64,000 nt of DNA, from the NCBI RefSeq assembly GCF_001724605.1, contig NZ_MEEX01000009.1, positions 5,757 through 69,756 on the forward strand. The letters are read 5' to 3'. Positions 7,974 to 15,506 of this stretch are shown here, piece after piece (positions within the stretch are counted from its first letter, which is position 1; every line of letters starts with the position of its first letter). The DNA comes from Phenylobacterium sp. SCN 70-31. Its GTDB lineage: Bacteria; Pseudomonadota; Alphaproteobacteria; Caulobacterales; Caulobacteraceae. The position numbers and the translations under genes are program-made. Under the pieces are notes generated by a model. The model was not told the DNA's origin. It worked only from the letters and a program-made list of their open reading frames with translations, and ran no database searches.

Positions 7974-8453
7974 ATGGCGGTCGCGTTCACCCGGGAAGAG
8001 GACTACGAGGCGCGGGCGGCGGACCTGCCGGACCGTCCCGTCTCGCCGCATCCCAACCTGGTGACGGCCGAGGGGCTGGCTGCGATCGAGGCCGAACTGA
8101 CGGCGGCGCAGGCGGCCTATGCCCAGGCCCAGGCGGATGGCGGGATCAGCGGCGACCGCACCGCCATGGCGAGGGCGACGCGCGACCTGCGCTACTGGTC
8201 GCAGCGGCGGGCCAGCGCCCAGCTCACCCAGCCCGAACCGGAGCCCGGCCGCGTGCAGTTCGGCGTGACCGTCGAGATCGAACGCGAGGACGGACGTCGC
8301 CAGCGCTTCCGCATCGTGGGCGAGGACGAGGCGGATCCGGCGCGCGGCAGCGTTTCGTACGTCTCGCCCCTGGCGCGCGCGGTGCTGGGGCGGCGCGTGG
8401 GCGATGCGGTCGCCGTGAACGGCGCCGAGATCGAGATCGTCGGGGTGACCTGA
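7974..8453 (+). CDS. GreA/GreB-family protein (divergent)
   Basis: A 159-residue protein with a GreA/GreB-like layout. An N-terminal helical hairpin (about 30-82) is followed by a C-terminal FKBP-like domain (about 95-159) with FRIVGEDEADPARGSVSYVSPLARA, the typical C-terminal signature. In GreA/B the coiled-coil tip carries two acidic residues needed for RNA cleavage by RNA polymerase. Here the aligned tip reads GDRTAMA (60-66): Asp61 is kept but the second acidic position is Ala64, and the second helix is shorter. It may bind RNA polymerase without stimulating cleavage. Confidence 0.8.
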   Translation: MAVAFTREEDYEARAADLPDRPVSPHPNLVTAEGLAAIEAELTAAQAAYAQAQADGGISGDRTAMARATRDLRYWSQRRASAQLTQPEPEPGRVQFGVTVEIEREDGRRQRFRIVGEDEADPARGSVSYVSPLARAVLGRRVGDAVAVNGAEIEIVGVT

Positions 8454-8478
8454 GGGGGACCGACCCCGCCGGTGGCGG

Positions 8479-9558
8479 CTACGGCTGCGCGCGCGGCGTG
8501 GCGGCGGCCGCCTTGGCCTTCTCTGCTTCCTCCACGCGGGCGCCGGCCAGGATGCCGGGCAGGGCGTAGTTGCCCTCGTGGCAGGCGTATTCGTAGATCT
8601 CGCCGTCCATCGGGGAGAACTCGTACTCGCCGCCCCACGGCTTGTCCCAGAGGTCGGGGTCTTCCACCGTGAAGGCGTAGTGCAGGCGGTCCTTGCCGAC
8701 GCGGGTGAAGCGCTCGACGACCTTGAGCTTCTCCCACGAGCCCATGAAGTGCTGGGCCTGGGGCAGGTTGATGGTCTCGACCACCAGGGTGTCGCCTTCC
8801 CAGCGGCCGATCGAGTCGCCCATGTAGGCGCGGACCCCGTCGGTGCGGTGCTGGCCGCCCAGGCGGACGATCCGCAGATCGTGGTTCATCTCGACCTCGA
8901 TGACCACGGAATCGGCCGTCTGAACGATGCGGTAGTTGTTGTTGTAGAAGCCGTTGGGGAACATCGGCGGGCCGGCGTTGCGGCCGAACGACATGATGCA
9001 GCGCTCGCCCAGGGACCGCGCCTCGTAGCTGTCGAAGGCCTCGCCGCCGAAGCGGGGCGGCGCCGGCGCGCCCGCCTTGCGGGCCGGGGGCATGCCGTTG
9101 GGCGTGGTGATGAGCGAGGTGCGCGGCTCGCCGTTCACGCGCATGACGCGGCTGCCCGGGTCGAGCCAGCCGCGGTTGTAGCCGCCCACGTCGCCGCCCG
9201 CGGCGGCGAACTCGGGCCGGACGTTGGTGGTCTCGGCGCGATGCTCGGCGGGGGCGTTCGGATCGGTGTCCTCGTTGCCTTCCTCGATCTCGCGCTCGGC
9301 GTTGGCCTCCATCTCGCGGGCCTGGTCCTCGGTGTAGTTGAGCTGGTCGCGGAACTGCGGCCGGCGCATCAGCGGGGTGAGGGTGGCGTTGGTCCAGGTC
9401 CCCGCCAGGTCGGGCTGGCCGAAGGCGTTGCGGGGTGTCTTCCAGGGCTTGGCGGCGGCCTTGGTCGGGCGAGCATCCTGGGCGGCCGCGGCGAGCGGCG
9501 CGGCGGCGACGCCGGCAAGAAGCATGGCGCCGAAGGCGGCGATGACGACGCGTTGCAC
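8479..9558 (-). CDS. Secreted protein of unknown function
   Basis: A 359-residue protein starting with GTG (complement of 9556-9558), preceded by GGGGAG at 6 nt spacing. An N-terminal signal peptide of about 28 residues ends near AAAAQDA. The mature protein has PDLAGTWTNATLTPL early on, a motif I associate with secreted proteins of unknown function from Caulobacterales and Acidobacteria. Further landmarks are an acidic helix (about 75-95), SLGERCIMSF, and a beta-rich C-terminal half with GDSIGRWEGDTLVVET. No enzyme motif is evident. Exported, probably periplasmic. Confidence 0.75.
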   Translation of the reverse strand: MQRVVIAAFGAMLLAGVAAAPLAAAAQDARPTKAAAKPWKTPRNAFGQPDLAGTWTNATLTPLMRRPQFRDQLNYTEDQAREMEANAEREIEEGNEDTDPNAPAEHRAETTNVRPEFAAAGGDVGGYNRGWLDPGSRVMRVNGEPRTSLITTPNGMPPARKAGAPAPPRFGGEAFDSYEARSLGERCIMSFGRNAGPPMFPNGFYNNNYRIVQTADSVVIEVEMNHDLRIVRLGGQHRTDGVRAYMGDSIGRWEGDTLVVETINLPQAQHFMGSWEKLKVVERFTRVGKDRLHYAFTVEDPDLWDKPWGGEYEFSPMDGEIYEYACHEGNYALPGILAGARVEEAEKAKAAAATPRAQP

Positions 9559-9776
9559 GACAATCTCCCCAATGTCGCCGGCGGCGCCTGTGGCCGGCCG
9601 GTCCGTACCGAGTCTACGACCCGTTTCCGCCTGCGGCAACGCAGGAGCGGTCGAGGGCGTGCTCGACGACCGCTGGTAGGGCGCCGTTGTTGCGCGGTTG
9701 TTTCCGTTTCGAAGGCCCGGCTCGCGCGTTAAGCTCGCCGGAGGCGCCCGCGACGGGCCGCCGAGGCCGGAGCCCC

Positions 9777-9980
9777 ATGACCGAATCCCCAGACGAACAG
9801 GCATCATCCCCCGACGAACAGGCGCCCCGGGACGAGACGCCGATGCAGCGGGCGCTGCGGCTGAAGAAGGCGGCCCAGGATTCCGGGCGGGGCGGGCCGC
9901 CGGGCCGGGCGCGCGGCGACGGCGAGCGGGAAGCCGCGGCGCGGTCGCAGTCCAAGTCGAAGCCCTGGATGAAGAGGTGA
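9777..9980 (+). CDS. Small basic hypothetical protein (67 aa)
   Basis: A 67-residue, very polar protein. The N terminus is acidic (MTESPDEQASSPDEQ with a repeated SPDEQA). The middle is TPMQRALRLKKAAQ and the end KSKPWMKR. The ending and the MQRAL-KKAA helix resemble a small conserved Caulobacterales protein that I recall only vaguely. It is probably intrinsically disordered. It lies 5 nt upstream of the MliC-like lipoprotein gene and probably shares its mRNA. Confidence 0.65.
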   Translation: MTESPDEQASSPDEQAPRDETPMQRALRLKKAAQDSGRGGPPGRARGDGEREAAARSQSKSKPWMKR

Positions 9981-9985
9981 GACCC

Positions 9986-10819
9986 ATGTCGCTGCCCCCG
10001 CTGTTCCTTCGCCATGCCGCGCTCGCCGTTGTCGGACTGGCGGCGCTGGGGGGGTGCTCGCGGGAGGCGCCTCCGGCCGACGCGACCCCGGCGGATGCGA
10101 GTTCCGACGCGACCCCGGCCGGCGCCGCACAGGGCGCCGACGGCTGGCGGGTCTATGTCTGCGCGGACGGGCGGATCGTGCGGGCGCTCTACCCCGACAC
10201 CGAGACCGCGCGGCTGAAGCTGGAGACCGGCGAGCAGGCCCTGAAGATCGCCATCTCGGCCAGCGGCGCACGCTATGTGGGCCAGGGCGTGCAGTGGTGG
10301 ACCAAGGGCGACGAGGCCAGCCTGGCGCCGCTGAAGCCCGGCGAGGACATCGCCTCGGCGGCCGGGGTCGCATGCGTGCCGCCCGCCCAGGCGCCGGTGG
10401 AGCCGCCCGCGCCCGGAACGCCGGGCGGCCTGCCCGACGATCGCACGCCGCTGGACGAGCGGCCGGCGGCGCCCGACAGCCCGCAGGCCGCGGCGACGGT
10501 GGTGGAGCAGTACTACGCGCTGGTGGAGAGCGGTCGGGGCGCCGAGACCGGCCGGCTGCGCACGGACGGGACGCCCGAAGATCTGTCGGCCTTCGCGCGG
10601 CTGAGCGCGCTGGTGGGCGCGCCGGGGCCGGCCGAGGGCGCGGCGGGCTCGACGTTCGTCAGGGTTCCGGTCGTGCTGTACGGCCGCTACGCCAGCGGAC
10701 CCGAATATCACGCGTCGGGACAGGCCACCCTGCGGCGGGTGAACGACGTGCCGGGCGCGACGGCCGACCAGCTGCGCTGGCGGATCGAGACGATCGAGGT
10801 GCGGCCGACGCGGCGCTAG
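9986..10819 (+). CDS. MliC-like lipoprotein
   Basis: A 277-residue lipoprotein. A signal peptide ends in the lipobox LAALGGC (acylated Cys near residue 24), followed by an Asp/Ala/Pro linker. Residues about 48-115 resemble MliC (C-type lysozyme inhibitor): VYVCADG, then IRALYPDTETARL, then YVGQGVQWWTKGDEASL. A Pro-rich linker leads to a C-terminal domain of about 120 residues, probably an uncharacterised alpha/beta fold. The likely site is the periplasmic face of the envelope. Whether it inhibits lysozyme is unknown. Confidence 0.75.
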   Translation: MSLPPLFLRHAALAVVGLAALGGCSREAPPADATPADASSDATPAGAAQGADGWRVYVCADGRIVRALYPDTETARLKLETGEQALKIAISASGARYVGQGVQWWTKGDEASLAPLKPGEDIASAAGVACVPPAQAPVEPPAPGTPGGLPDDRTPLDERPAAPDSPQAAATVVEQYYALVESGRGAETGRLRTDGTPEDLSAFARLSALVGAPGPAEGAAGSTFVRVPVVLYGRYASGPEYHASGQATLRRVNDVPGATADQLRWRIETIEVRPTRR

Positions 10820-10826
10820 CCGGGCG

Positions 10827-11027
10827 TCAGTGGCTGACGACCCACTCGCTGATGTAGGCGTGGGTGGCGCGGGCCAGCTTGGGCGGGCCGGAGAAGTAGA
10901 ACTCGCTGCCGAACAGCAGCTTGCGCTCGCGCCACGAGAGCTGGCCGGTGTCCTCGGCCTGAAGCACGGATCGCAGCTTGGCGCTCATGCCCGCCGGCAC
11001 GAAGGCGACATAGGTGGCGTCAGACAT
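10827..11027 (-). CDS. Small hypothetical protein (66 aa)
   Basis: A 66-residue soluble protein beginning MSDATYVAFVPAG and ending AYISEWVVSH. It has balanced composition and a plausible mixed alpha/beta pattern, which supports real coding. It converges with the MliC-like gene, ending 7 nt from its stop. GGAGA lies just before the ATG, closer than ideal. No family recognised. Confidence 0.55.
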   Translation of the reverse strand: MSDATYVAFVPAGMSAKLRSVLQAEDTGQLSWRERKLLFGSEFYFSGPPKLARATHAYISEWVVSH

Positions 11028-11173
11028 TCTCCGCTCCGCTGGCTGGCCCCGCCAGAAAGACTGGCCCCGCCGTCAAAAGAACGTGAGTCCCAGGCGCCAC
11101 CAAGCCTCCGTGCACGGTCAGGGCGCGGTCAGGTCGCCGCAGGCCGGACGATCCGCGCGGGACGCCCGGCGAC

Positions 11174-12898
11174 TCAGGTCTTTCGGGGCTTTCGGCGCGG
11201 CGGCGGGCCCTTGACGTCGGGGGCGCGAGGCCGGTGCGGAGGGCGTCCCGGACGCCCGCGCTCGGCATGCGAACGCTCGGGGGCGGCGCCGGGCGGGCTG
11301 GACGGGTTGATCCGGAGTTCGCCGGCGTCGGCGGCGGCGCGCACCGAGTCCTGGAAGCGGCCCTCCACGTCGCTGGCGATCTGGAACTTCGTCTCGTGGT
11401 CGAAGATGCGGATGAGGCCGATGTCCTTCTTGGTCACGTGGCCCAGCCGGCAGATGAGCGGCACCAGCCACTTGGGGTCGGCGTTCTTGGAGCGCCCGAT
11501 GGGCAGGCGGAACCAGCTTCCGTCGGCGGAGTCGATCTGAGCCTGGCGCTCGGGGCGCAGGGGACGCGGCTTGTCGCCGCGATCGGGCCCGCGATCGGGC
11601 AGGATGTCCTCGGGCTCGGGCAGGCGCGAGCGATGGAGCCGGACGAGCGCGGCGGCGACGGCCTCGGCGTCCCGGCGTTCGAGCAGGCGGCGGGCCAGTT
11701 CGAGATCCTGTGGCGTCGGCGGCTCGGCCAGGGCGGGGTCGTCGAAGAGGCGGGCTTCGTCGCGGGCGCGGATCTCCTCGGGCAGGGGCGGGCCCGACCA
11801 TTCGGCCTCGACCCCGGCGACCTGGAGCAGGCGCTCGGCCTGGCGGCGCTTGGGATGGGGGGCGATGATGACCGAGACGCCCTTGCGCCCGGCCCGGCCC
11901 GTGCGGCCGCTGCGGTGGAGGAGGGCGGGCGGCCCGGCCGGCAGGTCGGCGTGGATCACGAGGCCGAGTTCGGGCAGGTCGAGGCCGCGGGCCGCGACGT
12001 CGGTGGCGATGCAGGCGCGCGCGTGGCCGTCGCGCAGGGCCTGGAGGGCGTCGGACCGCTCCTTCTGCGACAGTTCGCCCGAGAGCTGGACGACGGCGAA
12101 ACCGCGCTCGCGCAGGCTGCCATAGAGGTGGCGCACGCGTTCGCGGGTGGCGCAGAAGATCAGGGCGCCGGGGCTTTCGTAGAAGCGCAGGATGTTGACC
12201 ACGGCGTTCTCGACGTCGGTGGGGGCGACGCGGACGGCGCGGTAGGCGATGTCGCCGTGGGGCTCGTCGCGGCGGACGGTGTCGATGCGATGGGCGTCGC
12301 GCTGGTAGCGCCGGGCCAGCGCGGCGATCTCGCGCGCGATGGTGGCCGAGAACAGGAAGGTGCGGCGTTCGGCGGGCGCGGAGTCGAGGATCGCCTCCAG
12401 GTCCTCGCGGAAGCCCATGTCGAGCATCTCGTCGGCCTCGTCGAGCACCGCGACGCGCAGGGCCGAGGTGTCGAGATTTCCCCGTTCGAGGTGATCGCGC
12501 AGGCGGCCCGGCGTGCCGACGACCACATGCGCGCCGGCGGCCAGCGCGCGCTGCTCGGCGCGCGGGTCCATGCCGCCCACGCAGGTGGCGATGCGGACGC
12601 CGGCGGGCGCGTAGAGCCAGCCCAGCTCGCGCGCGACCTGGAGCGCCAGTTCGCGGGTCGGCGCGATGACGAGGCCCAGCGGCGCCCCGGCGGCGTCGAA
12701 GCCGGCGGCCTCGCCCAGAAGGGCGGTGGCGGCGGCCAGGCCGAACGCGACGGTCTTTCCCGACCCGGTCTGGGCCGAGACCAGGAGGTCGCGGTCGGCG
12801 GGCGCTTCGAGGACGGCGGCCTGGACGGGCGTGGGTTCGCGGTAGCCCTGCGCCTCGAGGGCGCGGGCCAGCGCAGGGTGCGTGGCGGGAAACGGCAT
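11174..12898 (-). CDS. DEAD-box ATP-dependent RNA helicase (DbpA/CsdA-like)
   Basis: A 574-residue helicase with all core motifs: Q-motif (PTPVQAAVL, 22-30), Walker A AQTGSGKT (42-49), PTRELALQ, TPGRL, DEAD (153-156), SAT (184-186), then IATDVAARGLDLPE and HRSGRTGRAGRKG in the second RecA domain. The C-terminal region (about 475-545) resembles the DbpA RNA-binding domain, with WFRLPIGRSKNADP and KDIGLIRIFDHET. It ends in an Arg/Pro-rich basic tail. It unwinds RNA, with likely roles in ribosome assembly or cold adaptation. No kinship to the adjacent kdp pair is evident. Confidence 0.93.
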   Translation of the reverse strand: MPFPATHPALARALEAQGYREPTPVQAAVLEAPADRDLLVSAQTGSGKTVAFGLAAATALLGEAAGFDAAGAPLGLVIAPTRELALQVARELGWLYAPAGVRIATCVGGMDPRAEQRALAAGAHVVVGTPGRLRDHLERGNLDTSALRVAVLDEADEMLDMGFREDLEAILDSAPAERRTFLFSATIAREIAALARRYQRDAHRIDTVRRDEPHGDIAYRAVRVAPTDVENAVVNILRFYESPGALIFCATRERVRHLYGSLRERGFAVVQLSGELSQKERSDALQALRDGHARACIATDVAARGLDLPELGLVIHADLPAGPPALLHRSGRTGRAGRKGVSVIIAPHPKRRQAERLLQVAGVEAEWSGPPLPEEIRARDEARLFDDPALAEPPTPQDLELARRLLERRDAEAVAAALVRLHRSRLPEPEDILPDRGPDRGDKPRPLRPERQAQIDSADGSWFRLPIGRSKNADPKWLVPLICRLGHVTKKDIGLIRIFDHETKFQIASDVEGRFQDSVRAAADAGELRINPSSPPGAAPERSHAERGRPGRPPHRPRAPDVKGPPPRRKPRKT

Positions 12899-12981
12899 GG
12901 GGAAACCTGTGGCCCCGCCGGGAGGCGGCGGGCGAAGCGCGCGTCCTTGGCGCCCCGACGACGCCAAGGCAAGCCGTTTCG

Positions 12982-13695
12982 TCAGTCTGCGTCCTCGGCG
13001 CGCAGGCGGTAGCCGACGCCGGGCTCGGTCAGGAGGTTGCGGGGCGCGGACGGCTCGGCCTCGATCTTCTGGCGGAGCTGGCCGACCAGGACGCGGACGA
13101 ACTGGGCGTCGACCATCGCGCCCGCGCCCCAGACGGCGCTGATGATCTGGCGATGGGTGACGACCCGCCCGGCATGGCGGGCCAGGGTGCGAAGGAGGTC
13201 GTACTCGCGGGGCGTGAGGCGGACTTCCTCGCCCAGGATGCGGACCTGGCGGGCGGCGAAATCCACCTCCAGATCGCCGGTGCGAAGGATCGCGCTGGCG
13301 GCGAACCGCCGCTCGCGGCCGCGCAGGCTGGCGCGCACGCGGGCCAGGAGTTCGCCCACGCCGACCGGCTTGTTGACGAAGTCGTCGGCCCCCAGGTCGA
13401 GAGCGTCGATCTTCTCCTGCTCCAGGTCGCGGGCCGACAGGACGATGATCGGCGTCTCGGACCAGTCGCGGATGCGCCGGATGACCTCCTTGCCGTCCAT
13501 GTCGGGCAGGCCGAGGTCGAGGATCACGACGTCGCAGGGTTCGGCGGCCATCCGGGCGATGGCGCTCTCGCCGGTGGTGGCGGTCTCGACTTCGAACCCC
13601 CCCGCGTTGAGGGCCGGGGTCAGGGCGCGCAGGATCTGCGGCTCGTCGTCCACCAGCAGCAGCCGGCCCGACTGGGGTGGGATCGCAGCGCTCAC
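12982..13695 (-). CDS. kdpE: Response regulator KdpE
   Basis: A 237-residue OmpR/PhoB-type regulator starting with GTG. The receiver domain has the acidic pair Asp16/Asp17, phosphoacceptor Asp60 (VILDLGLPDMDG) and Lys109 (NKP). The winged-helix domain has LTPREYDLLRTLARHAGRVVTHRQI and ends GVGYRLRAED. The start GTG overlaps the kdpD stop in a GTGA, so translation is coupled. In other bacteria KdpE activates the kdpFABC potassium pump, but no kdp transporter genes occur nearby. Confidence 0.9.
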   Translation of the reverse strand: MSAAIPPQSGRLLLVDDEPQILRALTPALNAGGFEVETATTGESAIARMAAEPCDVVILDLGLPDMDGKEVIRRIRDWSETPIIVLSARDLEQEKIDALDLGADDFVNKPVGVGELLARVRASLRGRERRFAASAILRTGDLEVDFAARQVRILGEEVRLTPREYDLLRTLARHAGRVVTHRQIISAVWGAGAMVDAQFVRVLVGQLRQKIEAEPSAPRNLLTEPGVGYRLRAEDAD

Positions 13696-15416
13696 GACGT
13701 GGCCGCCGGCAGCCGGAAGGTGACGACAAGCCCGCCTTCGGGCGCGGGCCGGTTGCGGGCCGAGACGCCGCCGCCCATCGCCTCGGTCAGGCCGCGGGCG
13801 ATGGAGAGGCCCAGGCCCACGCCCGGACGCTTCGCCGCGCCGGCGCCGCGGACGAACTTCTCGAAGATGCGATCGGTCTCGTCGGGCGAGACGCCGGGGC
13901 CGCGATCGGCCACTTCCACCATGACGTCGCCGCCTTCGCGCCAGGCGCGGACATCCACCGGCGCGTCGGGCGGCGTGTGGCGCAGCGCGTTCTCCACGAC
14001 GTTCCCGAGGGCCTGTTCGAAGAGCACAGGGTCGCCCAGGATCTCGGCGAGGTCGGGCGGCGTGTGGACGCGCGTGCGTCCCCCCAGCACCCGGGCCCGA
14101 CGGCCGACGGTGCGGTCGATCACCTCTGCCGCGCTGAAGGGCGTGGCCTGGACCGCCAGGGCTCCGGACTCGACGCGGCTCATGTGCAGCAGGTTGGCGA
14201 CGAAGGCGTCCAGCCGCTCGGCCTCCTCGCGGATGGTGGCGGCCAGGTCGACACGGACGCCGGGCGCGAAGCCCTCGCCGAACTGCTCCAGGCTGGACGC
14301 GGAGGCCAGGATGGCGGCCAGCGGCGTACGCAGGTCGTGCGAGATGGACGAAAGAAGCGCGTTGCGCAGGTCCTCGGTCTTGGCGCGGGCCTCGGCCTCG
14401 GCGCGAGCGGCGTTCAGCCGGGCGCGGGCGAGGGCGGCGGCGCCGGCGTCGGTGAGGATCTCGAGCAGCGTGCGTTCGTCGGAATTCAGTGGATGCTCGG
14501 CGCTGCTGCGCCACCCCGCCACACCCAGCGACTGGCCCCCCGTCCTCAGGGTGCGGACCACCCATTCGCCGGCGCCGATGCTCCAGGCGGCCTCGCCGGC
14601 CTCGCCCTCCAGCCGTGCGGCGGCGTCGAGGACGGCCTGCGGCGGGGTCGGCTGGACGGGCCAGGCGCGGACGTCGTCGCCCGACCCGACGAACGCCTCC
14701 CCGCGCGCCGCGGTGGCGAGGTGCTGGGCCAGCCGGTCGCGGATCACCGGCTCGTCCGACAGGGCCGAGAACTCGTGGGTGGCGCGGAAGAGGGCGTCGG
14801 TGGTCCTGGCGCGGGCCTCGGCGCGCGCGGCCTGGTCGCGGACGCGCCCGGTCAGGTTGCCAGTCAGCATGGCGACCGCCAGGAAGACCCCCAGGGTCAC
14901 GAAATCCTCGGACTCGAACGAGAAGATGAACCGGGGTTCGACCAGATAGAAATTGTAGCTGAGGAAGGCGAGGCCGGCGGCGACGTAGGCCGGTCCCGAG
15001 CCCAGGGCGTAGGCCGTCACCAGCACGCCGGCGAGAAACGCCATCGACAGGCGCGGATTCTCGCTGGTCCGGTACATGATCTCGGCGACGACCGTGGAGG
15101 CCGCCACGAAGGCCGCAGCCAGCGCATAGCGGGTGAAAGTGCGTTGCAGGCGGCTCACCAGCGGTTTCGGGATGGTCGGGTTCTGCTCGGCGGGCTGGGG
15201 TTCGTCGGGCTGGGGTTCAGCGGGCAGGGGTTCAGCGGGCAGGGGTTCGGGCGGTTGCAGCTCGGACGATCCGGGGTTCGAAGGTGTCGGCGACGCGCCG
15301 CGGCCATGGGGACGCCACGACGCGATCGCCGACGGGTCCGCAAGCTTGGGGGGCGCGGACGGCGTCAGGGTGGCGCCTGGGGCGGAGAGGTCAATTATAG
15401 GGCGGTTATGGGCCAT
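13692..15416 (-). CDS. kdpD: KdpD-like sensor histidine kinase lacking the N-terminal KdpD/USP domains
   Basis: A 574-residue kinase. Full KdpD is close to 900 residues and begins with a KdpD sensor domain and a universal-stress domain. Here those are replaced by about 90 residues of Pro-rich sequence with a Glu/Pro repeat. The rest is conserved: about four TM helices (95-185) with the DUF4118 signature FLSYNFYLVEPRF, a GAF-like region, HisKA with His360 (SSISHDLRTP), and HATPase with ENALRHTP, ADRGPGV and GVGLGLSIA. It likely phosphorylates the overlapping KdpE. The reduced input region may change the signal sensed. Confidence 0.88.
   Translation of the reverse strand: MAHNRPIIDLSAPGATLTPSAPPKLADPSAIASWRPHGRGASPTPSNPGSSELQPPEPLPAEPLPAEPQPDEPQPAEQNPTIPKPLVSRLQRTFTRYALAAAFVAASTVVAEIMYRTSENPRLSMAFLAGVLVTAYALGSGPAYVAAGLAFLSYNFYLVEPRFIFSFESEDFVTLGVFLAVAMLTGNLTGRVRDQAARAEARARTTDALFRATHEFSALSDEPVIRDRLAQHLATAARGEAFVGSGDDVRAWPVQPTPPQAVLDAAARLEGEAGEAAWSIGAGEWVVRTLRTGGQSLGVAGWRSSAEHPLNSDERTLLEILTDAGAAALARARLNAARAEAEARAKTEDLRNALLSSISHDLRTPLAAILASASSLEQFGEGFAPGVRVDLAATIREEAERLDAFVANLLHMSRVESGALAVQATPFSAAEVIDRTVGRRARVLGGRTRVHTPPDLAEILGDPVLFEQALGNVVENALRHTPPDAPVDVRAWREGGDVMVEVADRGPGVSPDETDRIFEKFVRGAGAAKRPGVGLGLSIARGLTEAMGGGVSARNRPAPEGGLVVTFRLPAATS
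15191..15250. repeat. Four 15-nt tandem repeats inside kdpD
   Basis: Units at 15191-15205, 15206-15220, 15221-15235 and 15236-15250 share the pattern CGGGC(T/A)GGGGTTC(A/G)(G/T). Read on the minus strand they encode the Glu-Pro-(Leu/Gln)-Pro-Ala repeat (E-P-L-P-A) ahead of the KdpD membrane domain. The unit is a whole number of codons, so copy number can vary without frameshift. Confidence 0.8.
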
Positions 15417-15506
15417 GCGGGCGTCATTATAATCTTCTTATGCCTCGGCTTGCTTGCCGGATGGCCGATCTAGGCGGCTCGATCCCAAAGCAGAGCCTGC
15501 CCCGCC

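Noticed and set aside
9648..9674. GCGGTC/GACCGC inverted repeat between the secreted protein and the 67-aa gene
   Set aside because: Six-bp arms around a 15-nt loop are expected by chance in GC-rich DNA.
15191..15250. Tandem repeats resembling a small CRISPR-like array
   Set aside because: Units are contiguous without spacers and in frame within kdpD, so they are a coding repeat.
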